Source: Oikopleura dioica
Lineage: Eukaryota; Chordata; Appendicularia; Copelata; Oikopleuridae
Length of the DNA: 64,000 nt
Assembly: GCA_907165135.1 (NCBI GenBank)
Contig: OU015568.1
Span: forward strand, 15,077,208 to 15,141,207
Direction of reading: 5' to 3'
Below the pieces are notes generated by a model, which saw only the letters and a program-made list of their open reading frames with translations, was not told the origin of the DNA and did no database searches. A program made the position numbers and the translations under genes. Positions 22,121-34,179 of this stretch are shown piece by piece (the stretch's first letter is position 1; each line of letters opens with the position of its first letter).

Positions 22121-23603
22121 TCCTCAATCAACTCAGAAGGCGCGATTTAATTTCGTTAGCTTCCAGTGGACTAATCTCTTTAGGGAAATCGGAGGGGCGG
22201 GCAATTCCTAGTCCAGCCCGCTGTAATTAATGCGACAATGAGGCTGGATTTCCGTTGTTTTCTCGCTCTAAAGGTGATTATCCACTGCTCTGACTTAGAT
22301 TGACACACACTTGCTAAATAAGCCTAACCTAATTACACTCTGCCTTGCCTCAATCGACCGCGATAAGCCCTGCAATAAAAACTGTACTCAAAGTCAGGAC
22401 TTCTTTAATGAACTTGACTGTTGAAAGCTGACAACTGAAATTGTCGAGAATTGTTTTTTTTTATTTATATTGCACAAGTGATAACTGCTGTAAAATTCAA
22501 AGCTGATAAGACAACTAAAAACTCGATACAAGTTTAAGGGTACTACTGTAAGATGATGGAAAATAACGCGCAGTTTATTTTATAAAAAAAATTTACGGAA
22601 ATCAACTTTCACAATGAAAAAATATTGCACGAAAGGTGAAAATCGAAGAGCTAAAAATGGGCACCATTTGGCGAAGTGACAATAATTTAAAAATATGATC
22701 GAGAAAAAAGGACCGAATTTAGTTTTTTCATCGTTCTGTTTAAGTAATTACAAGTAAAGAAATGGATAGCGAAATAGATAGCACCAAATTGCAGTAGTCA
22801 GTAATTGTATCATGGTGTAAGTGAAGGCACTAATAAATAAGTTAATTTTCACGCGGATTCGTGTGTTTTTCCTCCGCCTTGATCAAGAATAAGCTCGAGC
22901 TTTTTTTTTAAATAAATGAAGTGGGTGAGTGTGGGGATTCGTGAGGACAGCGTATTTGAAAAATAATAGTACAGCAAAAATGTCGCCTACCTCAAAAATC
23001 GGAAAATTGAACTGGTTCCGCGGAAAATACGCGTTTAAAAATACCGCGCATTTCCGATTGGATAAAAAAAGCAGCATCTGGTCTGTAAGCCGGGCTGATA
23101 GAAATTTTAACAATTGCTAAAATGATGATCGGGAGCGAACAAAAATAATGGACAGAAAAAGAGGCGACAGAAATAAGGGAAGAGGAATAAATTTGAAAAG
23201 AATAAATCCGGCATATAATTTCGTAAATGCCTTAATTTTTATTACGATTCTTGGCGTTTGTCCAGTTGTTTATGCGTCGCCGCTGGCCTGAAATATAAAA
23301 TCGTTAATAAAAAGTCTTTTGGTGGATAAGTTTGTGAATAAATTTCCAAAAAGGGCCATAAATGCGCTGGTCCCTTTTGGGCACACCGGTTCGAGGGGGC
23401 GTTGGGTCGAGGCGAATGGTCCTTGACCCAAGGCTCCACTCGAGGTGAGTGACTGAACTGTGACTAAATGTGTTCTGTTTTTAAAGCTGTGTGATCGAGT
23501 TGAAATTATATTCCATGCATTAATAGTTTAGTAGCATTGTCTCATGCGGTTTGGTTTCGGACACGTGACTGAACTGTCTCTGGTGGTGTTCGTAGCGGTG
23601 GTG
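22121..23603. other. Intergenic, no gene seen
   Basis: AT-rich, with a GC-richer patch at 23370-23450 (TTTGGGCACACCGGTTCGAG). No supported exon. Confidence 0.35.
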
Positions 23604-23855
23604 TTATTTTACCTGCGCCGGATTTGATTCACGGACAGAGTCAGTCTCGGTATCGCCGGACTCGCAAAGATCTCGGCCCGCTATTATCTCATCATCGGGC
23701 ACAATGTCCCAACTGTCCAAACGCGCTTTCAAGCATGAAGAAGGACCAGCTTCTTGCGTTGATTGGGAAAGCTGAGACAATGTGTCAGAAGAAGAAGTAG
23801 AACAACTGGCGGCCTCAGAAACAATGTCCCAGCTATCGGAGCTAGGGACAGATAT
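23604..23855 (-). CDS. Candidate alternative last exon of the p180/kinectin-like gene
   Basis: An acceptor (TTGCAG) at 23856-23857 opens an 83-codon frame to a stop at 23604. It is Ser- and acid-rich with a duplicated motif: SDSWDIVSEAASC and LDSWDIVPDDE. The final exon of the upstream gene contains a possible GTCCGT donor in phase 0 after ELTANQ, so splicing to this exon would give an alternative C-terminus. Partial, rearranged similarity at 24067-24175 suggests a local duplication. Splicing is inferred from phase only. Confidence 0.45.
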   Translation of the reverse strand: MSVPSSDSWDIVSEAASCSTSSSDTLSQLSQSTQEAGPSSCLKARLDSWDIVPDDEIIAGRDLCESGDTETDSVRESNPAQVK

Positions 23856-24296
23856 CTGCAATCAAGGAGGAAAACGGTTTTTAAATATACGGTGTAACGA
23901 TTTTTTGCTGGTGAGCAGTAATCAAGGAAAAAAAAGATTCCAGAGCTCATGACTTCCGTCGTACCATATTGAGTGGTTCGCTAATCCGAAGGTCAGCGTG
24001 ACTAGAAATCATCGTCTTCCGCAATGCGATTGTGGTTAGCATGATTATTAATCTAATGGAATTGAAGATATCTGTCCCTAGTCAAAGCGAGTCTGGCGTG
24101 AGCCGATCTCAGACGCTGACGTTTCCCCCGATTTCACATTTGTCGAGAGCTGAGACAGTGTGTCAGACGCTCAAAGTGCCAATTGTAAATTTAGTTTTAA
24201 CAAGAGGTTAGTTAATTTACACCAGAATAAATAACGAGAAAATTAAAAGAGAATCAAAGATAAATTAATTGAAACCGATAATTGTAAATGAAAGGA

Positions 24297-27200
24297 TTAG
24301 TTAATTTGAGTAGATTTGTTGAGGTCCTTATCAAGAAGAACGGAGTCAGTGTTACGGACCTGATTGGCCGTCAGTTCTTTAACTTTCTCTTTCTCCGCCT
24401 GTAGCGACTTATAAGAGCCCTGCAGGAGCTTTTGAAGTTTAGTGTTTTGCTCGGCGAGCTTTTTGGCGGATTCGCGCTCTTCTTCGAGCGCCTTTTCTGC
24501 TTCTGATACTTGTTTTGTTAGGCTTTCGCTGGATTTCGCGCTGGAACTCAGTTCCTAGTGAAGATGAGGGTTAGTTGATGATGAGTATTAAAAAAGATGA
24601 GAATGGTTGAACACTTGAGACCCTCCCCAAGACTAGAACAAATTGCAGGTTTTAGGGAGGGTCCATGCTATCTGAAAAGTTGGATAGTTACCTCTAGTTG
24701 GGATTCTAAAACGGTTTTCTGGGCGGCTAATGTATTGATTTCATTCTTGTGCTCTTCCTCAGCTTTTTCCACGGCCGTTTGAAGCTCGCTTAGCATCTTT
24801 TCCTGGAAACGCGACTGTAAGAGCACCGTCATGGCGTGGTAGACTTACTGTATCTTTGAGGACATTAGTGAGTCTCTCGTTTTCTTGCTGGGCGTGATCG
24901 GCGCTGCTCTGGAGAGCAGTTATCTGTTCCTGCTGCAGTTTTATTTAGTTAAGTCGGTAGTTAGCGGTAATTAACTCCAAAATTATCACAAATCACACGT
25001 TCCAATCAAAAGAAGGGATCACTCTTCTCTTATTCGACCCTGAGAGGATGCCGAAAAGAATCGCATTTAGATCAGTTCATAAAATTTTGGGAAATTGTAC
25101 TTTTCTTGTTTTCTAGTTGGAATTTACCTTGGCATCTTCTGAGGCTTTTGAAGATGATGATTGGGCTTCTAGCTCGGCGATTTTCTTTGTCGCCTCCTGA
25201 ACATAAGAATGAAGATGACTGATAATTATTTTTTGTTTTCAGAGACCTCAAGTTCGCTCGTCTTTTTAGTGACCATGTTTTCAACAGAATTAAGGGCGTC
25301 CATGGTCTTCCAGCTGCGCTCGCGCAATTGCTAAGACGCAACATTTGGGACCTCGTTTTAATCACCACTAATCACTTACCTCATTCTTTTCTTTGAGTGA
25401 TTTCACCTCTCCTTCCAAATCAGCGACCTTCTGTGCGGCTTCGCTCTCTTTTTGAACATCAACGACCTTGATAATTGAATTATGGTTAGAATGGGAGCAT
25501 TTGATAGTCACCTGGAGTTGGTCCTCGTTGTTTTTCACCTTTTCTTGAAGCTCGGAAATTTCTGCTTCGAATTTGGCCTGGGCGGCGACCAGGGAGTCGT
25601 TGGTGTTGTTCAATTCAGTGTTGGTCTCTAGAAATAGGTTGTTTCAAGTAGTTTTTTGATGACTTGATTACCTTCGAGTGTCTTAACCTTGGCGACATAT
25701 TGGTCGATGTTCTCGTTCATGTTGGAGAGCTTATCGGAGAGTTCTGAAAATAGAAGTTATTCAAAGAATATAAATTGGAAACGAACCTTTGGAAGCAGTT
25801 TCGAATCGCTCGCTTTCGGCGTTTTTGGCTTCCAATTCGGTTGATTTGGCATCAAGTTCGGCTTTGGTGCTTGCGAGCTCAGCGGAGACGGAGTCAAATT
25901 TGCTGCACTTCTCGGTAAGCTGTGCGAGTTGGGCGCTCAAGCCATCAATTTCCGCGTTTTTGTCGTTGAGGGCGGAATCTCGGGCGGAAACCTGGATAAA
26001 TGTATCAGAAGGGATTTGAAGAGGGAATTCGAGAACTTACAGAGTCAAGGGCTTCTTGTTTGTTGTTGGCAATAGCGTTCTCGGATTCAGCAAGTTTAAC
26101 TCGGAGATCGGCGACTTGTCCTTCGAGATCAGCGACCTTGGCGCTTTCAGCGGCGTCGGAAGACTCCTTCAAAGTGGCGAGAGCGGCGTTTGCTTCGGCG
26201 GCGGCGGATTCGGAAGTGGCGAGTTTAGCGGTCAAGTCGGCGACGGTAGCTTTTTCGGCGGCAAGTGATGCTAAAAGAATGGGTATCTGAGTCAAATTAA
26301 AGTTTCTTACCTTCAACCTGCTTGAGAGATTCGGTGGCAGCAGCGGATTCTTGAACCTGTTCAGATTGTTTCTTGGAAGCAGCGAGATCTTCACCGAGTT
26401 TGGCGACTTCAGCGTTGAGCTTGACGTTCTCGTTCTGGGCGGATAGTCGGAGCTGTCGTTCGACCTGGAGCTGGCTCTTCAATTCTTCAGCGTCGCCAAC
26501 AGCGGCGGATCGAGCAATGGCGGAGCTGAGAGCGGCCTGGATGTGAACATTGGTAGCTTCGGCGTTCTTCAACTTGCTCTCGAGATCAGCAACTTTCTTG
26601 GCGGATTCATCGCGGACTGAGTCGGAAACTTTCTTGGCAGCATCGGAGATTTTCTTGGCGTCGGAAGCTTCTTTTTTGGCGACTTGGATTTGAGATTCGA
26701 GGTCGAAGATCTTGGAGAGTTGTTTGTTCAATTCGGCCTGGGTCTTGTCATTCTGCTGCTTGAGCTCGTCGTTCTTCTTCTTCAAGTTCTCGGCATTCGA
26801 AGCAAGAGTGACCTTGGATCCTTTGGGCACGCGTCCGCCGAGTCCTTTCAAAATCTGTCCGATGAGTTTTTCGCCTTTTTCTTCGGTGAGCTTTCCAGCT
26901 GGGATGACAGATCCTTCAGAAGCTTGCTTCTTTGCCTGGGCTTTGGGCTGGGATTTAGTCGCTTTAGGCTGGGGTCGGCATCGGTGCACGGTGCCCGGGG
27001 CACGTGCCCCGCTGCCCCGAATGTCCCGTTTTTTACAGCGGGGCGGGGCGGGGCACCGGTTGTCGGTGCCCCGTTGTGCCCCGCTTAACTATTTATGGCG
27101 AAATGAACGTTCTAGAAAGGGATTTAACACTCACTTTTGAAAAATCTTCTCCAAATTTAAAAAAATTTTTCTTTAAAATAATGATTTCTATAATCGAGAC

Positions 27201-27800
27201 CGTTTATGAACCCTTGAAAACTGTCAAAAAACTTCTTGAATCCTTTTGATTATCGAAAATCCGAAAAATTTGCTTAAAACTATGGTTAAAACGGGGCACT
27301 CGGGGCACACGGGGCAAACGGGGCACGCGGGGCGGGGCGGGGCACGAGCCTCGAGAAAAAACAACGGGGCGGGGCGGGGCGGGGCACCATGATTCGAGGC
27401 ACCGATGCCGACCCCAGGCTTTAGGGGCAGCTGCTTCTTGCTTGGGGGCTTCTTTGGGCTCAGGGGTTTTGGCTTTAGGTTTTTGGGTCTCCTTTTTCTC
27501 GACAACGGGCTGCTTCTTTTCCTTGACTGGAGCTGGCGCTTCTGCTTTCGCGGTGGTTTCAGCGGCCTCGGTTGTCACACTTTCGGAATCTCGGTCAGTT
27601 CGTGCGCGCGATTTCTTGTCTTTCTTTCCGTTCTTGCTCTTGGAGCCTTTTTTGGGCGCCTTGATGTTCAAAATTTCACGACGTTCCTGGGCAAGTGCCT
27701 CGTAGCCAGAATCAGACTCATTTCCAAAGAAGGAAACGAAGCCGAATGCGGCACATCCGAGAATCGCCACAATGGCTCCTACCAAAAGAACCGGATCCAT
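24297..27800 (-). CDS. RRBP1: p180/kinectin-like ER membrane coiled-coil protein
   Basis: Exons 27800-27420, 26968-26311, 26270-26041, 25991-25787, 25743-25672, 25627-25512, 25466-25380, 25330-25247, 25196-25128, 24932-24849, 24802-24692 and 24554-24297 give 784 residues in frame. An N-terminal membrane segment (MDPVLLVGAIVAILGCAAFG) with no cleavable signal is followed by SGYEALAQERREI, a Lys/Ala/Pro-rich basic region and a long Ala/Glu coiled coil. QLRERSWKTMDALNSVENMV matches the family's LREKNWKAMEAL stretch. Family members anchor ribosomes or microtubule motors to the rough ER. The decapeptide repeats of mammalian p180 are absent. Intron 1 is a transposable element spliced GC-AG. The ATG follows directly on TTTTTTAG, an acceptor-like site, 117 bp downstream of ERCC1. 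Confidence 0.85.
26969..27417. mobile_element. hAT-like element acting as an intron in the p180-like gene
   Basis: 449 bp with 19-bp perfect inverted ends (CTGGGGTCGGCATCGGTGC) and an 8-bp duplication GCTTTAGG (26961-26968, 27418-27425). The interior has two G-rich arrays (GGGGCGGGGCGGGGC). It interrupts coding sequence. On the gene strand, taking GC of the duplication as donor (27419-27418) and the element's terminal CAG as acceptor (26969) removes 451 nt and keeps phase 0, giving AAPK-PKATKSQ. Read-through would frameshift and stop. Confidence 0.85.
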
Positions 27801-27916
27801 CTAAAAACATGTCTGTTAAAATATTATTTCCGTGAATAAATTAAAATCGTGTCGGTATCTTTGAAAGGGCAAAAATAGACAAGTCCAAATAAAGACGGGC
27901 AGTTACAGGAAAATTT

Positions 27917-28653
27917 TCAATATTTCTTAAAAGGCGTATTCAGCAATTCCAGCAGCGCGGAGGCTTTTTTCTCTCCAATACCAGAAATGCACGCGATTTC
28001 GGTTTGATTAGATTTTGCGATTTGCGCGAGTGACCCAGTTTGACGCAGGAGACTGGCGCTGTCTGGGAAAACAAAGTCAGAATATCGTCTCTCTAGAAAT
28101 TATTACCCGAACTGTTGAAGCCATCGGCGTGAGTGAGGAGCTTCGTGATTCGGTCGGTCTCGTCAAACTTTTGCTTTAACGAGTCGGGGCCCTTGTTGGC
28201 GAAGCGTTTGAAGTTTTCAATGTGCGTCGCTGCTTCTTGGAGGTTAAAGGCGATCAGCAGCGTAAAGCCGATTTGAACGCTCAAGACTGAAAGAGTTCTA
28301 CCGGCTTCCTCCGCGTTAGCAGCGTCAATGTACAGTAACACGACGATGAGTTTCAAGCTCGTTTCTCGCAGCTTGGCGACTGTTTCTTCAATATACGAGC
28401 GGCGGTAGTTGTAGTACTTGAGCGAGAGCCACAGAATCCCGACATCGGGGGAGGTCTGAAAGTCGACAGGGATTTCGGAGATTTGATACGGGACTTTCGA
28501 GAAGCGCTCTAACACTGGATTCAAGGTTTGCTTCTGGGACACTTGAATGTTCATCCATGAAACGGGTTTTGGTGCGCTTTTCTGTCTTTCCGCCTCGTCG
28601 ACGTCTCTCAAGGCGTCTTCAAAATCGTCATCTTCGAAGTCATCGTCCGCCAT
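27917..28653 (-). CDS. ERCC1: DNA excision repair protein ERCC1
   Basis: Two exons (28653-28107, 28062-27917) give 230 residues. ERCC1 pairs with XPF to cut 5' of lesions in nucleotide excision repair. After an acidic N-terminus comes the central domain (SQKQTLNPVLERFSKVPYQI, LSLKYYNYRRSYIEE, LKLIVVLLYIDAANAEEAGR), which binds DNA and XPA but lacks nuclease residues. The C-terminal tandem helix-hairpin-helix ends in GIGEKKASALLELLNTPF. It is shorter than the human protein (297 residues), mainly at the N-terminus. The stop lies 117 bp upstream of the p180-like start on the same strand, so the two probably form an operon. Confidence 0.92.
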
Positions 28654-29083
28654 CTCGTTTTACTCCCATCGATTCTCTGAAAGGAGAAAGTTGAAAAAAA
28701 TCGAGAAAGTTATAAAAATAGAATATGTTTTTGAGTAGAAAAGAATAGGGATAAATGAAAGTTGAACTTCAAAAATCATCGAAGACAAAGTCGATTGAAC
28801 AGAAGGATCTTTGAAGAAAGACCATAACGAGAATGGGAACAGAAACAACCGGATATTTTGAGGAACGATGAAAGAACAAGTTGATGATGTTAACAAATAG
28901 ATATTTCCTTAGATGCTCATGATTTCATGTGATTAGAAAACTATCTGCCTTCCTTCTGAAACTAACTTTCTCCAGGGAAATGGATCACCAGAAATGTGCG
29001 TCCCTGGTCACTGCAAAAAGCAGTCCACAAAAAAACAAGAACATGAAAATCACGAAGCATGAGGATATCATCTGAAGAGTGAG
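28654..29083. other. Intergenic, no gene seen
   Basis: Spacer between the coiled-coil gene stop at 29084 and the ERCC1 start, both on the minus strand. AT-rich, without a supported exon. At about 430 bp it is longer than the ERCC1-p180 gap. Confidence 0.4.
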
Positions 29084-30905
29084 TTAGTTTCTGAAAGGAG
29101 GCCGGTCGGACAGAGATGTCTTTGGAAGCTCAAAGGGGACTTTTCGTTTTTTGATTGATTTGAGATAGTCAACTTCTGCACGTATTTTTCTTTGATGCTC
29201 TTCGAGCTCTGTACGCTCCTTTGCTATAAATTGGTTCTCTTTTATGCTTTAATTTAATTTCATTCAGTGAATGATCAAGGAATATGATTTATAATCTTTG
29301 AAATCTACCGCAACAAATTGTAGCTTACAGTATACAATGGTAGATCAAATAAATATTATTATCAATCAAACTTCCAAAGAAAACCCGTTCCTAACGATTT
29401 GCCTTCTTCAATCAACTCAGTCAGGCGTCTTCTGAGCTCTTGGTTTTCTCTTTTCGCAGCAGTGGTTCTCTCCACGACCATCTTTTTCGCCTCCATGTTG
29501 AGCTTCTGCTGCTCTTCTTTCGAGGTAGAAACGGCGTATGCTTGGTATTCTCGTTGTTTTTCGAGGCACTCGATTTTCATTTTCTGCAGCATTTCTGCGT
29601 CTTCCACTTGCATCCGCGCGTACTGCTCTTTTAGCTCCTGAAATTATGGTTGAAATATAATTGGAAAAAACAGAGAAGTTTTTACTGCGCTAGATGAATT
29701 CCAATCTACTCGCCTCGATTTTACGATCGTTTTGCTCCTTCAAAAGCACAAGATCAGCCATCGACTGAAGCTCGTCCTGAAGCTTGATTCTTTTAAACTC
29801 TTCGTCGCGGATGAGTCCGTTGATTCGGTTGATTTCGGCTTCGTGAGCTGCCTGAAGCCGAGCTTCTTCGTCGTCCAGCTCTTTTAGTTGGCGGGCTTGA
29901 TCGTCGTGGATTGAGACGATTTGCTGATGTCTTGAAGAAAATTTATTTTTAAGGAACTTTCGCATGGAACTGACCTCTTTTCGCGCTTTGCTTCTATGTA
30001 ATTAGCGAATTCGCGCGCCTCTTCGTGCGTCTCTGCCGTTTTCTGCTTGACTTCGTCATGCTTCTTACGCAGCTCGTTAACTTTCGCCCGCGTTATCGTG
30101 TATTTCTCCTCGATCTATTCCATGGGTTCACGATTTTTTACAAAAGGGGTCTCGATTTTATCGGACAACTTCCTCTAGAATGCCTCTATTTTGCCCGTTC
30201 TGATGGTGTCCCGCTTTTTCACAAACAAAAAACTGAACTTGTATCTTGAGAAAAGTGACCCCATTTTCCTTTTTCAATTCCTCTTCAAGCAAACATTCTT
30301 GCGAAGTGACCACTCCTGGATCGGGTGCTAAAATATTTTTTCATTTTTGCTTGGTCATGTTTGGCGGAACGATAAAAGTTCGCGATTGCATGATTTTGTA
30401 AACAAGTGACGCAACGTTTAGGCGAAATAGATCCTTCTCGGTGAATTTGGCGGTCTTTTCGAGGACCACTTCGAAATCGCTAATTGCACTTGAAAAATGG
30501 TTCTTGAAAATACCGGATATTTTCATATGAAAAATCAGAAAATTCAAAAAAGGCACAAGCATATGATCATTGTCTTCTTATCACTCAATTTTACTATCGT
30601 CACCAAACTAATTTTCTCTGAAAAAATAAATTTTTCACAAAAATGACGAAAAGTGGCTCGAATCGTCAAAAAATTGCAAGAATTTTGACCAATTCTAAGA
30701 CCAATCAGATTTTTACATTCTTGCCAATCATTCAAGCATTAAAATAATTCAAAAAAAGTAATGATGAAAACCACTGTTTTTCATTATTCAAGCAACGAAA
30801 CAAATTTTAAGATAAAATTTTAAAAGAAGAATTCATTACTAAATAATTACCGGTTTCTTCTCCTTTCTTTCCCTTCTCTTCCTTTTCGCCCTTCTTCTTA
30901 GCCAT
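29084..30905 (-). CDS. Coiled-coil protein, possibly ciliary/basal-body type
   Basis: Exons 30905-30851, 30327-30260, 30114-29975, 29930-29714, 29637-29403 and 29223-29084 give 284 residues. A Lys/Glu/Gly-rich start (MAKKKGEKEEKGKKGEET) leads into nearly continuous coiled coil, ending SLSDRPPFRN. The basic KKGKK start plus rod layout resembles CFAP or BBOF1/DUF4515 flagellar proteins, but I cannot assign it. Two introns begin with GC: 29713-29638 (GCGAGT) and 29402-29224. The second is supported because the nearby GT donor gives a stop after splicing. Intron 1 (about 520 nt) holds the dispersed repeat seen at 16012. Confidence 0.7.
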
Positions 30906-31782
30906 GTTCAAATTCTGAGTGTCCTCTTCTGAAGTTCCTTTGTCGACAATGATGAAGATCTGCGTCCGTCTTGCCACGCAGAGGACCGGGCTCGGCGCTT
31001 TTTGATTGGTGGAGGAGGGAGCGCCGCCGCCAATTGGCTTCGATTCGCGCAGCCGCGAACATTTCGCGCGCGCTCGTCCTCGACGATCCTGCGCTAGTCG
31101 CGGAACTGACCCCGGATGACCTCAAATGACCCCCGCCGCGCCGCCCGACCCTCCCGCTCCTCCCGCGGTCACCCCGCTCGACGGGAGGAGCACCCTCTTC
31201 GCTCCGTTAATTCTTCCAGCGCCACCCGCCCAGGGGCCACCAACGAAAAAATAAGAATCCCTGAACACTAATGCCGAAAATGCTCAGCCTACTGTCAAAA
31301 AAGTGATAATGATCGAGCATAAACTGTGTTGAGAACTGTACTAACAAGAGTTTGAGCCTGTCAGTTGAGCTGAAAAGCTGAAAGAAACTGAAAAATTTGA
31401 AGATTAGACGATCATGGAGAACAGTGGGAGACAAGCTTCTACTCAAGTAAATGGTAAAGTTGTTGTGGAATGAAAAAGTCGACTATCTGCGGCCCAACTT
31501 TGAAAATTTCTTTGAGAATCTTGAGCAGAAAGTCAGACCAAGCTTAGAATATTTTTGATAAATCATTAATGTTAAGTCCTATTCTTATATTGTTCTTTAT
31601 TCACACGTGAGCCAATAAAGCACTAAAAAAGCGCGATTATTCTGATGGAGGACAAATTTGGAAAAACTCCAAAGAATGAAAGAATGACATCATAGGGGCG
31701 CGCGTAACGCATGTTTTTTCACTTCAGAGATTTCCTTTATTAGTTTCTTTTTTCTTTTTGTTCTTAAATAAGAGATCAGCAG
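30906..31782. promoter_or_regulatory. Divergent upstream region with a GC-rich island
   Basis: Between two divergent starts. 30960-31215 is much richer in G+C than its surroundings, with many CG dinucleotides (CCGCCGCGCCGCCCGACC). A promoter-proximal island for the minus-strand coiled-coil gene is the likeliest reading. No TATA box or gene is obvious. Confidence 0.4.
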
Positions 31783-34179
31783 ATGACTGGAGAATATTCA
31801 GATGTGGACCAAGAAGTTCTACAGAGTTCTCTACGGCGACCAGGGCAGAGGAGAAGACAGAGGCCTGGCGTTTCTGTTTCTTTTAGGGAACCAGAGGTAC
31901 GAGTTCTTGCTATTCAAATATTTAGTCAGTCATTTGTGCTCTGATAAAGGCTAGAATCTTTTTATTCTAGCGTTTGCCGATCCGCCGCTATCAGCTGATC
32001 GTCCTTTCCATGTGCTGCTACATAAACTTCACTTCCAACATGTCATTCACAATCCTCGCCTCCTTTTTCGACGAAAACGCAACAAAACATGGCCTGTCGA
32101 AAACGCAAATTGGCTTTATCGTCGCGATTTATGCAGGCATTGCTACAGTGGGCTGCCCTATCTTTGGAATTTACCTGGCAAAGCTTGGGAAGAAATTCAC
32201 GCTTATCGCCGGCCTCATGTGTGCCAGCGTCTGTGCCGGCCTCTTTGCCTTTTAGACGACTTGGCTGACCCGAGGATGTATTTGGGAATGGGAATACTCC
32301 TCAGAGGAGTCCAAGCCGTCGGGGTATCAGCTTACTTCACCGCGACATATGCTTTTCTAGTGGAAGAATGGCGAGGATCGCGACTTTCCTTGGCCTTAGG
32401 CGTGTACGAGGCTTTCACTGGTCTGGGGATGATTCTTGGGCCGATCACAGGATCAATTCTTTACAGGAAGGATTTTCCATTTTCCATTTTCGTCAATGTC
32501 AGTGTCAGTGATTCACTGAAATCATGGAATAATACGATCACAGAAGGCGCTGATTCCAATGGCAGTGATTTTTCGTAATAATAATGATTCAAATATTGTC
32601 TGAAAACGACTAATTTATACAATTTCTTTACCTCCTCAGATTATTTTACGACGATATGTATTCGATGGAAAATTTTATCGAAGCATTGGGGGCTACCGGC
32701 TACCGTTTTTAGTCGTCAGCGGAATGCTCTTTCTTGCTGCGAGCATTAATCTCGTCGCCCTTGATTCCACTGATGCATTCGGGAGCGACGATTACCGTCA
32801 ACTCTCGGAAAATGATGACGACGAGGATCAGCAGCTACTTGACTCTGAACGCCCTGCTGATTCAACGAGCTATGGAATCAAGATCCTGCTCTCGAGTGGG
32901 CTCTTTCTCATCCCGAACATACTAATGATCCCAGTCTGGTCCTGCATGGACTTTGCGATTCCATTCGTAGGCCCCTACCTTGAAGAATGCGAACCAGGGA
33001 GGGCTTTTTCATTAAAAGTGAATCTAATGATTCAACAACGCCAACTGTTTCTTCTTTTCGTGGCATTAGCTCACTTCCGTCGCTGTCTGGTTTTTCTCCT
33101 TAAATTCATCAAGTTGCACTGAATTTCAGACAATTATACCAAATTTGAGACTCTCAAATTTAGAGGCTCAACATGTGTTTTCGAGGAAAAGAGTATGAAG
33201 GTTTATTCCTTAGTTATATTCAGTTATTGAATTTCCATGAAAGGATTACATAATATCATATTATTATATTATTAATATGATAATGAGCCCGTTTGACAGG
33301 AACAACAAAGATCCAAATCGGCCTTCTCTTCGTCATTTTTGCCGTTGCATACATGTTCACCTCCCCTCTTTGGGGCTACCTTTGCGGTCGATTCTCCGTC
33401 TCAAGATCATTGATGTTCTGGGGCTCGTTTTTCGCGGCGATGAGCTACCTATTTCTTGGTCCAAGTCCATGGCTCCAACATTTCGGCATGCACTTCGGAT
33501 GCTCTTTTAAAAACGTAGCTATTGCCATGGCGATTCTAGGGCTGAGCCTGTCCGCGGCCATCATCCCCAGTTGCAACGAAATGGTAGAAGTTGCGAGAAA
33601 AGAAGGAGTGGAAGAACAAAGTATGAGAATTTGAATAAACAAAACGAAAATCAAATTTTAGCATCGAATTTCATCGCTGGACTGAGCAACTCGCTAATCT
33701 TCTTTGGAGAATTTGTTGGGCCAACATTCGGAGGATTCATGCTCGATTTTGCAGAGGGAGACTTTTCCGTGGGTTGCTCTTATTTTTCCGTCGTGTGCCT
33801 TGTTATCGTCTCGTTCTGTAAGGATCAAGTATAAAATGTTAATCTGAATTTCTTTCCGAGGTGGAATATGGTGGATTGCGCTTCTTACAAAGAGGAAATG
33901 CAGACAGATGGACGAGACTGTTCAAGAAAGGAGGCTGAGGAGAACGATCGAAGAGAGGAGCAATAGAAGAAGGAGAAGAAGACTTCATTCCTTATCAAAT
34001 GTAAGAGTCTCTTACTAAGAGATTCAAAATGATTGATTGATAATTGGAGTATGAAGGCTAAAATTTCTTTTTAGTCTATTTCTACTGGTCCTATGTCACT
34101 CACAGAGTCACTCGGAAGCTCTATGAGAATGCAGTATCATGACTTGATGGATTCAACAGAAATAGAAGACGAAGAATAA
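31783..34179 (+). CDS. SLC18B1: SLC18B1-like major facilitator transporter, one-base frame break
   Basis: Exons 31783-31896, 31971-32466, 32684-32997, 33300-33620, 33662-33817, 33861-34000 and 34075-34179 give about 548 residues once one missing base is allowed. Family members carry polyamines/amines in vesicles. Landmarks: first helix with MCCYINFTSNMSFTILASF, GCPIFGIYLAKLGKKFTLIA, the GPITGSILY segment of helix 5, MFTSPLWGYLCGRFSVSRS, and FVGPTFGGFMLDF. At 32249-32254 the frame shifts inside GCCTTTTAGACG; a fifth T would restore AFLDDL. The two middle introns are best read as GA-AG (32467-32683) and GG-AG (32998-33299). The frame break could be a sequencing error, an inactive allele, or a roughly 35-nt intron (GTGCC to TTTTAG) that would delete part of helix 3. 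Confidence 0.8.

Noticed and set aside
27204-27420. C-terminal extension reading WGRHR and a Pro/Arg-rich tail of the p180-like protein
   Set aside because: It is read-through into the hAT-like element; its ends and duplication are exact, and the conserved coiled coil resumes beyond it.
26684-27839. Long plus-strand ORFs rich in Phe, Leu and Gly
   Set aside because: They are antisense shadows of the Ala/Glu/Lys-rich coiled-coil exons on the minus strand.
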